In this document: in pieces, positions 27,186-33,104 of the stretch
Position numbering within the stretch: the stretch's first letter is position 1
Layout: each line of letters begins with the position of its first letter
Made by a program: the position numbers and the translations under genes
Origin: a virus
Length of the DNA stretch: 33,104 bases
IMG/VR virus record: IMGVR_UViG_3300042305_001455
Span: 1 to 33,104 of that record
Strand: one strand, 5' to 3'
Notes under the pieces: model-generated
What the model was told of the DNA's origin: nothing
What the model saw: the letters and a program-made list of their open reading frames with translations, nothing else
The model's database searches: none

Positions 27186-29756
27186 GTGGACATCCTGGCG
27201 GCCATCGCATCCGACCCGTCGGTCCTGCCGCTGTGGCTGGTGCTCGCGTTCGCCGCCGGCATGTACCCGGTCGGGATGCTGTTCGGGTGTCAGGTGTGCT
27301 GCAACTACTGCCTCCAGTGTTGCCCGGACCGCCCCGAGCAGGTGGTGATCGACTTCCACCTCGAGGAGGCGGGCGAGCAGGTGGTCAAGGCGACGCCGTG
27401 GCGGATGTTCGACCAGAGTTTCGGATTTAGGTATCACCGATTCGACCCGCTCGACGAGATAGCAGACACTGCAAACCACGACCCCTACGGCGAATACACG
27501 CCGGAGAACGTGTACGGCTACATGCCCACGTTCATCGCGACCGGCGATACGTCCGGCGCTCGCCGGATGTTGGTCTCTCAAATCTATTTCCTGGCCAACG
27601 ATACGCCGCCTGGATACGGCGAAAATAGATATCGGCCGGTGATCAACACGGTCGGCAGCCGATCTATGGGACCTGTGTTCACGACGAACACGCGATACGA
27701 GTTTCTGGAAGAATCAGTCAGCGTTTCGTCGGTCCCGCCGGCGACAGCGATCAGCGGCCCGGACCTGTCGTTTCAACTGACTCCGGGCTCGGGCGGATGT
27801 ACCGGCTCGTTCGCTGGCGACCGCGGCAGCTACTCGACGGAGATCACGCCCGAGGCTGACTACAAGGTGTTATGCCAGGGCGACGAGGGCACCGTCATAT
27901 ACGACATCACGGACGGGCGGCCTGACGGATGCAATAAGACGTGCGTCCCCGGACTGGTACGGACGATGAACCATCCGGCGAACTGCAAGCTCGCCCTAGC
28001 AGGAGATGGCGGCCTGTCCCCAACGGGTCAAGCCGAAGGTTCCGTCGCCGAGGTAAGCCAGCTCACGATCGCGGTGAACGTCCTTCGGCAGCGGCAGGAG
28101 TTCGTGCTCGGCGACCTGCCCTACACGCCGCCGATCATCAATACCTGCTCGGACAACCTGACGGCGACGGCGACGACCTACTGGACATCCGCCCTGCCCG
28201 GGGCGGGTCGCATCTTTCCGGACGGCACCGGCGAAGCGACGCAGGCATGGTGCCAGACGGTCCGCACCTACACCCTCGACACGACCGAGCAGGACTGCGC
28301 CCCGTTCGAGGATTGGCCGTACACGGACGTGACCACGGACAGCGACGGCGAGTACGAGGACGAGCTGGTCCGCCTTACGATCTCGAGCTGCTTCGGGTCG
28401 GGCTTCGCCGGCCGGGCCACCGAGCCAGCCGGGATCCCGGGCGAGGACGATGGGCCGATCACCGCCCTCGACATCCAGAACGCCGGCACGGGATACGCCG
28501 TGCCCGGCCGCGTCGAGCCGACGATCAACGTCTCGAGCAACGCCGGCACCGGGGCCGATCTGCTGGTCACGATGACCGAAGGCGAGGACGAGTGCGGCCG
28601 GCCGGTGTGGTCGATCGACTCGATCCAGATCGCGTCGGGGTCCGGCGACGACGGCGGCCAGGACTACATCGACGGCGAGAACCTGTCGATCACAGTCGAG
28701 GCCCCCGGCGTGGAGGTGACGCCGGCCGCCGGAACCGCCGTTGTCGGCCGCGAGGAGCCGGAGCTCGACATCTACTCCTACAACACGGGCAGCAACGCGG
28801 AGATCACGTTCACCTACACGGAGAACGCCGGGCCGCCGAAGACGTGGACGCCGGACTCCGCCACCGTGGACTCCGTGGGCAGCGGCTACGCCTACGGAGA
28901 GTATGTGGACCTGGTGCCGAAGACCTCGGCCGACCAGTCGGCCAACGAATACTACCTGGGCTACGCGCAGATCGAGACGCTCGTGTCCGAGCCGACCGTG
29001 AGCCTGTCGGGCGGGTCCGGCACCGGTGCCGATCTGCCGGTGACGCTGACGAGCAACGGCGGCGCCCCCGAGACCTGGGGAATCTCTGCCGTGACGATCC
29101 TCGACGGCGGGTCGGGATACGTCGAGGGCGACATCCTGACGATCGATCGCGGCGAGGACGACGTGGAACAGTCGGCCGCCACTGTGACCGTATCAGGCGT
29201 GGACGGCAGCGGGGCCATTACCGGCGTTACCATCGACGCTGCCGGTGAGTATTACTACGAGTCGGGCCACGTCTCGGCCGTGAACATCATCGACGGCGGA
29301 CAATACTACCGCTCGACCGGGATCCTGGAGAGCGTCGAGATCACGGACGGCGGGTCGTTCTATCTGGAGGACGAAGACGCGCCGGCGATCGTGGCCGACA
29401 TCACGGTGGAGGTCGAGCAGTTGTCGCCGTCGTCCGGGTCGGGCCTCCAGGTCTCGGCGGTCGTGGACGACGATGTCCACTCGGCGACGTTCGGCCAGAT
29501 CACCGGGCTCACGATCGACGACGGCGGGTCGGACTACCTGGCCATCCAAGATGAGCCGAGCGTGTGCCACGTCGGGGCGCCGTATCGGCGGGCCTACACG
29601 ACGAAAATCACAGCATTATTTCCAAGTTCAACAACCATGTACGAGTGCGACAATTTTTCTGGAGACCCACTGACATCTCGCCGCCGCGGCTTCCTCTTCC
29701 GCCGCCGCTGCCCCGACTACACCTACCAGATCAGCCTCCAGTCGGGGTCCTCCTGA
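27186..29756 (+). CDS. Large tail tip or fibre protein with Cys-rich membrane-like start and GGxGY repeats
   Basis: 856 residues from GTG 27186. Residues 13-34 are hydrophobic (LPLWLVLAFAAGMYPVGMLF), directly followed by a Cys cluster (six Cys between 35 and 46). A globular part reaches about residue 410. The rest contains about eight units of the type ITxVTIxDGGSGYxxGD, for example SAVTILDGGSGYVEGDIL, SVEITDGGSFYLEDED, TGLTIDDGGSDYL; such units form beta-rich fibres or baseplate stalks. It is the largest gene and lies at the tail tip position. Many other cysteines are scattered along it. Host contact is likely; the N-terminal helix-Cys part is unexplained. Confidence 0.7.
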   Translation: MDILAAIASDPSVLPLWLVLAFAAGMYPVGMLFGCQVCCNYCLQCCPDRPEQVVIDFHLEEAGEQVVKATPWRMFDQSFGFRYHRFDPLDEIADTANHDPYGEYTPENVYGYMPTFIATGDTSGARRMLVSQIYFLANDTPPGYGENRYRPVINTVGSRSMGPVFTTNTRYEFLEESVSVSSVPPATAISGPDLSFQLTPGSGGCTGSFAGDRGSYSTEITPEADYKVLCQGDEGTVIYDITDGRPDGCNKTCVPGLVRTMNHPANCKLALAGDGGLSPTGQAEGSVAEVSQLTIAVNVLRQRQEFVLGDLPYTPPIINTCSDNLTATATTYWTSALPGAGRIFPDGTGEATQAWCQTVRTYTLDTTEQDCAPFEDWPYTDVTTDSDGEYEDELVRLTISSCFGSGFAGRATEPAGIPGEDDGPITALDIQNAGTGYAVPGRVEPTINVSSNAGTGADLLVTMTEGEDECGRPVWSIDSIQIASGSGDDGGQDYIDGENLSITVEAPGVEVTPAAGTAVVGREEPELDIYSYNTGSNAEITFTYTENAGPPKTWTPDSATVDSVGSGYAYGEYVDLVPKTSADQSANEYYLGYAQIETLVSEPTVSLSGGSGTGADLPVTLTSNGGAPETWGISAVTILDGGSGYVEGDILTIDRGEDDVEQSAATVTVSGVDGSGAITGVTIDAAGEYYYESGHVSAVNIIDGGQYYRSTGILESVEITDGGSFYLEDEDAPAIVADITVEVEQLSPSSGSGLQVSAVVDDDVHSATFGQITGLTIDDGGSDYLAIQDEPSVCHVGAPYRRAYTTKITALFPSSTTMYECDNFSGDPLTSRRRGFLFRRRCPDYTYQISLQSGSS

Positions 29757-29757
29757 C

Positions 29758-30141
29758 ATGCTCTGCCAGTTCACGTTCCGACCCGAGGACGGCCGGCACC
29801 GCGCGACGTGCGTCCACTGCGGCCGGACGGCCCTCGTCCGCAGCCGCCGCGTCTACGCCGCCTGCCGGGCAGCGGCCGACCCGCTCTCCCCCGAGCAGCT
29901 CGCCGCCATCGTGGAGAGCGGGGCTGAACCCGACGGATTCCGGCCTGTGAAGCTGGGCGACCTGGCCGAACGCTGCCTGCGGTTCGTCGGCCTGACGAAA
30001 CGGCGGTGGCGCCGCTGGACTCGTTCCGAGACGTGCGGATGCTCATCCAGGCAGGCACGGATGAATGCCTGGGGCGACAGGGCGCAGCGGAGGATCCGCG
30101 ACGCCCTGCTCGCCGTGAAGCGGTTCTACCTGCAAGCCTGA
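29758..30141 (+). CDS. Small Cys-motif protein
   Basis: 127 residues, starting one base after the previous stop. The N-terminus has CQFTFRPEDGRHRATCVHCG (a CxxC) and the C-terminus CGCSSRQARMNAWGDRAQRR, another Cys-rich word that recurs in small phage proteins. Between is a helical stretch (LSPEQLAAIVESGAEPDG). It may be a metal-binding tail or head accessory; no function is known. Confidence 0.55.
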   Translation: MLCQFTFRPEDGRHRATCVHCGRTALVRSRRVYAACRAAADPLSPEQLAAIVESGAEPDGFRPVKLGDLAERCLRFVGLTKRRWRRWTRSETCGCSSRQARMNAWGDRAQRRIRDALLAVKRFYLQA

Positions 30142-30155
30142 CCACGGAGGGACGA

Positions 30156-31181
30156 ATGGCCGTAGCACCGAAAACCAGCCTCGACGACCTGTCGCAGTTG
30201 GCCGCCCGGATCATCGCCGCCCACCCCGACGCCCCGGCGAAGACGCTCGGCCGCCGGCTCCAGGCCGAGTCGAACGGCGCCCTGACGCTGAACCAGGCCT
30301 ACGGCCGGATCCGCTACCTGATGGGCGTGAAGGGCGCGGAACACAGGAGGGTCTCGGCACGCGTCGGCCGCCCGGCACGGCCTCCCCGGCAGGCCGGCCA
30401 GGTCTACTCGATGCCGGCGTCGAAGGCCGACTCGTGGGAGCCACACGTCCTCGACGTGACCGGCCCGATCGGGATCCTGTCGGACATCCACGTCCCGTTC
30501 CACTCGGAGGTCGCGCTGCGGGCCGCGGTGGACGCTCTGGCCGGCGACCGCATCCAGGCCCTGGTCCTCAACGGCGACACGGCCGACTTCTACGCGATCA
30601 GCCGGTGGACGAAGAACCCCGCCAAACGGAACTTCAAGGGCGAGCTCGCCGCGATCCGCGAGCTGCTCGGCTGGATCCGGCAGACGTTCCCCGAGATCCC
30701 CATCGTGTTCAAGAGCGGGAACCATGAGGAGCGGTGGAACCACTGGCTGTACCAGCACGCCCCCGAGATCAGCGACGAGCCGGAGATGGGGCTCGCCCAC
30801 TGGCTGCGGCTGGCCGAGCACGGCATGACGCTGGTCGAGGATCAGCGGCCGGTGATGGCCGGCCGGCTGCCCGTGCTCCACGGTCACGAGAAGGGGAAGG
30901 GAATCTCGGCCCCGGTGAACCAGGCCCGGGGCGCTTTCCTCCGGCTGCACCACACCGTGCTCGAGGGCCACGGCCACCGGACGAGCGGCCACTGCGAGCC
31001 GGACATGTTCGGGGCGGAGGTGTTCTGTTGGTCCACCGGCTGCCTGTGCGACCTGCGGCCGGAATACGCCCGTATCAACAAATGGAACCACGGCTTCGCC
31101 GTGGCCACCGTCCACGCCGACGGCTCCTTCGACGTGGCGAACCAGCGGATCACCGCCGACGGAAAGGTAAGGACCTCGTGA
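30156..31181 (+). CDS. Calcineurin-like metallophosphoesterase
   Basis: 341 residues from ATG 30156, GGAGG five bases upstream. Residues 1-60 are helical and may bind nucleic acid or partner. The phosphoesterase core has all motifs in order: SDIHVPFH (Asp110, His112), NGDTADF (Gly140-Asp144), SGNHEERW (188-194), LHGHEKG (242-247) and EGHGHRT (270-276). These bind two metal ions. Substrates of such phage enzymes include nucleic acids and small phosphate esters; the sequence does not decide. Its stop overlaps the next gene's GTG, starting a tightly coupled cassette. Confidence 0.85.
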   Translation: MAVAPKTSLDDLSQLAARIIAAHPDAPAKTLGRRLQAESNGALTLNQAYGRIRYLMGVKGAEHRRVSARVGRPARPPRQAGQVYSMPASKADSWEPHVLDVTGPIGILSDIHVPFHSEVALRAAVDALAGDRIQALVLNGDTADFYAISRWTKNPAKRNFKGELAAIRELLGWIRQTFPEIPIVFKSGNHEERWNHWLYQHAPEISDEPEMGLAHWLRLAEHGMTLVEDQRPVMAGRLPVLHGHEKGKGISAPVNQARGAFLRLHHTVLEGHGHRTSGHCEPDMFGAEVFCWSTGCLCDLRPEYARINKWNHGFAVATVHADGSFDVANQRITADGKVRTS

Positions 31182-31885
31182 GGCCGGCCGTGTGGCTCGA
31201 CGCCGCGGACCTGGCCGACGCGGAGCGGCGGGCGAGCCGCTTCATGGGGGCATGGACTGGCACCTCCGGAACCCTAGCCTCCTACGTTGTCCATCTCGTC
31301 CGCATGGTCCGATACCTGGAGGGCCGGCCCGTGACTCGACGCGCGACGCTGATCGGGATCACCGGGGAGATCGGGGCCGGCAAGAGCCTGGCGGCGTCGA
31401 TGGTGCCGGGCGCCGTCACCGTTCATTTCGCCGACCCGATCTACGCGATGGTTTCGGCGCTGACCGGCCTGTCTCCGGATGCCCTTCGCGACCGGCGGAC
31501 CAAGAACGAGCCGATCTTCTGGCTGGGCAAGAGCCCGCGGCAACTGCTCCAGACCGTCGGCACCGACTGGGGCCGGCAGATGATCGACCCCGACATCTGG
31601 GTCCGCAACCTGGAGGAGCGGATCGTGCGGATGGAGCGGCAGGGGTACGACCTGATCGTGGTCCCGGACGTGCGATTCAACAACGAGGCCGAGTTCATCC
31701 GCCGCCGCGGCGGCCAGGTCTGGCAGATCCTCCGCCCGGCCAACCGCGAGCCGCAGTCCACCCACGCCAGCGAGAGCGGGATCTCGCCGGAGCTGATCGA
31801 CCGCTCGATCGTGAACAGCGGCACGCCGGACGACCTCCGGCGGCTGGTCGCGGAGGCCTGCCGATGTTCGACCGCGTCGTCGTGA
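31178..31885 (+). CDS. dNMP kinase-like P-loop protein
   Basis: 235 residues from GTG 31178, overlapping the previous stop. P-loop GEIGAGKS is at residues 63-70. QTVGTDWGRQMIDPDIWVRN and VVPDVRFNNEAEFIRRRGG are hallmarks of phage deoxynucleoside monophosphate kinases (T4 gp1-like). The first 51 residues precede a second good start, GTG 31331 with GGAGG eight bases upstream, from which a standard-size enzyme of 184 residues would begin. The upstream part may be a separate N-terminal domain. It would supply dNDPs, perhaps a modified one. It overlaps the glycosyltransferase gene by 22 bases. Confidence 0.75.
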   Translation: MRPAVWLDAADLADAERRASRFMGAWTGTSGTLASYVVHLVRMVRYLEGRPVTRRATLIGITGEIGAGKSLAASMVPGAVTVHFADPIYAMVSALTGLSPDALRDRRTKNEPIFWLGKSPRQLLQTVGTDWGRQMIDPDIWVRNLEERIVRMERQGYDLIVVPDVRFNNEAEFIRRRGGQVWQILRPANREPQSTHASESGISPELIDRSIVNSGTPDDLRRLVAEACRCSTASS

Positions 31886-32478
31886 TCTCGCTCGCCCGCC
31901 GGACCGACCGGCTGGACGCGTTCTACGCTCGGCTGGGCGGCCGGCTCGACGCCGTGCCCTACCCTGCCACCGACGGCCAGCAGGATCCGCCGCCGGCCTG
32001 GTGGAAGACCACGCCCGGGGCCTGGGGCTGCTACTGCTCGCACCGCGCGGTGATCGACTACGCGCTCGCCATCGACATCGACTCGGTCCTGATCTTCGAG
32101 GACGACGCGACCTTCGTCCCCGACTTCGCCGACCGGCTGGCCGGCCTCGAGGTCCCGCCCGATTGCCAGATGCTCTACCTGGGCGGCCAGCACCTCGCCA
32201 CGGCCCGGCCGGGGCCGCCCGGCCTCGTCCGTGGCCGGAACATCAACCGGACCCACGCCTACGCGGTGATCGGCCGGCCGGCCCTGGAGCTGCTCCGCGA
32301 TCACCTGCGGCCCGACCCGGCCCTGTGGCGGGCCCGGCACCACATCGACCACCACTACGGGCTCCTCCACCGCGACGGGCGGATCGTGGCCTACGCGGTG
32401 AAGCCCTGGATGTGCGGCCAGGCGGCAGGCATGAGCGACGTGTCAGGGAGGACTGTCGGCGAGAGGATGTTCCGATGA
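31864..32478 (+). CDS. Glycosyltransferase family 25-like protein
   Basis: 204 residues from ATG 31864. The opening DRVVVISLARRTDRLDAFYA, the helix GAWGCYCSHRAVIDYAL, the metal-binding triad region LIFEDDATF (Glu79-Asp81), YLGGQH and RTHAYAVI are in the GT25 order (LPS/LOS-type galactosyl- or glucosyltransferases). No membrane segment is present. It would transfer a sugar to an unknown acceptor: host glycan, virion protein or possibly DNA. It is ATGA-coupled to the HAD-type gene. Confidence 0.85.
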   Translation: MFDRVVVISLARRTDRLDAFYARLGGRLDAVPYPATDGQQDPPPAWWKTTPGAWGCYCSHRAVIDYALAIDIDSVLIFEDDATFVPDFADRLAGLEVPPDCQMLYLGGQHLATARPGPPGLVRGRNINRTHAYAVIGRPALELLRDHLRPDPALWRARHHIDHHYGLLHRDGRIVAYAVKPWMCGQAAGMSDVSGRTVGERMFR

Positions 32479-33104
32479 CCTCGTGGGACTTCTTCGACAC
32501 GCTCATGGGGCGGGCCGCCGGGCATGAGCCGTGGCGGGTGTTCGAGGCCGTCGGCGGGGCGGCCTACGTCCCGGTCCGGCAGGCGGCCGAGCGGGCCAGC
32601 GATAAGACGTGGCCGGGCATCTTCGCGGAGGTCGAGCGGATCACCGGCTGGAGTCGTGGGCGGGTCCAGGCCCTGGCCGCCGACGAGTGGGTGGCCGAGC
32701 TGGCCGGGGCGTTCCCGATCGCGGCGAACGTCGCCCGGGTCCTGCCGGGGGACACGATCGTGTCGGACACCTACTTCTCGGCCGGCCAGGTCCGCGAGCT
32801 GGCCGACCGGATCGGCATCCCGCAGGGCGTGGACATCGTCACGTCGTGGGACGGCAAATGGACCGGCCGCTGGTGGCGGTCGAAGGCCGCGGCGGAGGCC
32901 GAGGTCCACGTCGGGGACAACCGACGCAGCGACTACGAGCAGCCGCGGGCCGCGGGCCTGCGGGCCGAGCACTACGCCGGCGGGGCACCGACGCCGGCCG
33001 AGCAGACCTGGGCGAACGCCGGCCTATGGGAGATCGCCGGGGCCGCCCGGGCCGCCCGGCTCCAAAATCCGCACCCGGCCGGGTCGCGGGAGCGGACGTG
33101 GTGG
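32475..33104 (+). CDS. COG5610-type HAD-family protein, N-terminal part (continues at 1-785)
   Basis: ATG overlaps the glycosyltransferase stop (ATGA). The frame is open to the window end. HAD motifs are seen: I, WDFFDTL (Asp5 and Thr9; the +2 residue is Phe7, not the Asp of typical phosphatases, as in COG5610/dehalogenase-like members), II, TIVSDTYFS (Ser97), III, Lys137, and IV, HVGDNRRSDYE (Asp148, Asp153). The protein continues in phase at position 1 after removing the 134-base repeat: 426 residues in all. COG5610 proteins are regularly linked with glycosyltransferases in surface polysaccharide loci, matching the neighbour here. Reaction unknown. Confidence 0.85.
   Translation, partial: MTSWDFFDTLMGRAAGHEPWRVFEAVGGAAYVPVRQAAERASDKTWPGIFAEVERITGWSRGRVQALAADEWVAELAGAFPIAANVARVLPGDTIVSDTYFSAGQVRELADRIGIPQGVDIVTSWDGKWTGRWWRSKAAAEAEVHVGDNRRSDYEQPRAAGLRAEHYAGGAPTPAEQTWANAGLWEIAGAARAARLQNPHPAGSRERTWW
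32971..33104. repeat. Terminal direct repeat, right copy
   Basis: Copy of positions 1-134 with C at 33097 instead of A at 127. Removing one copy gives a circular unit of 32,970 bp and an uninterrupted HAD-type gene. The mismatch may be an end-of-contig error or a real variant in the sampled population (Lys versus Thr). Confidence 0.95.

Noticed and set aside
27941-29248. Long + strand frame in another phase inside the tail tip gene
   Set aside because: Arg-rich shadow; the GGxGY repeats and continuous domain pattern lie in the 27186 frame.

Overview
The window is one complete genome of a tailed bacteriophage of the HK97-fold, siphovirus type. The DNA is very G+C-rich. Almost every gene lies on the + strand, packed with ATGA, GTGA or TGATG junctions and clear GGAGG-type ribosome binding sites. 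The host cannot be read from the sequence. It should be a high-G+C bacterium, and the overall protein style would suit a Planctomycetota or similar host, but that is only an impression.

The last 134 bases (32971-33104) repeat the first 134 with one mismatch. One open reading frame runs off the right end and continues in phase at the left end. The contig is therefore circular, with a unit of 32,970 bp, and the HAD-type gene at 32475-32970 joined to 1-785 is a single gene of 426 residues.

Layout from left to right: (1) 1-785, end of the HAD-type gene; (2) 786-1685, tyrosine recombinase on the minus strand, the only convincing minus-strand gene, divergent from an excisionase-like DNA-binding gene (1953-2189) across a gap with two perfect or near-perfect dyads; (3) 2339-5653, small early genes, a Sak4-like recombinase ATPase (3215-4159) and an SSB-like protein with an SSB-type acidic tip (4660-5133); (4) 5702-6559, a ParB-like gene of visibly lower G+C; (5) 6634-9539, replication and recombination: DnaB-like helicase, a winged-helix initiator gene with seven regularly spaced dyad iterons inside its coding sequence (probable origin, 8248-8394), and a RusA resolvase; (6) 9541-11627, an HTH protein and fibre or adhesin-like virion proteins; (7) 11629-20750, HNH endonuclease, small and large terminase, portal, prohead protease fused to a HAD-like domain, an unusual cassette of six small, membrane or protease genes, then major capsid protein; (8) 20825-24627, connector and tail completion proteins, two tail-tube-like paralogues and a tail assembly chaperone pair made by -1 frameshifting on an A8 run; (9) 24390-30141, tape measure and tail tip or fibre proteins; (10) 30156 to the end and on to 785, a tightly coupled cassette of metallophosphoesterase, dNMP-kinase-like protein, GT25-like glycosyltransferase and the HAD-type protein.

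Working together: integrase and the excisionase-like protein suggest a temperate life cycle, although no CI-type repressor was recognised. Initiator, iterons, helicase, SSB, Sak4 and RusA make up a largely self-sufficient replication and recombination module. Terminase to tape measure follows the standard HK97-type order except for the cassette between protease and capsid. That cassette holds the only peptidase that could be a lysis enzyme, because no conventional endolysin was recognised. The most striking signals are the in-gene iteron origin, the protease-HAD fusion, the protease/capsid cassette and the terminal sugar/phosphate cassette.
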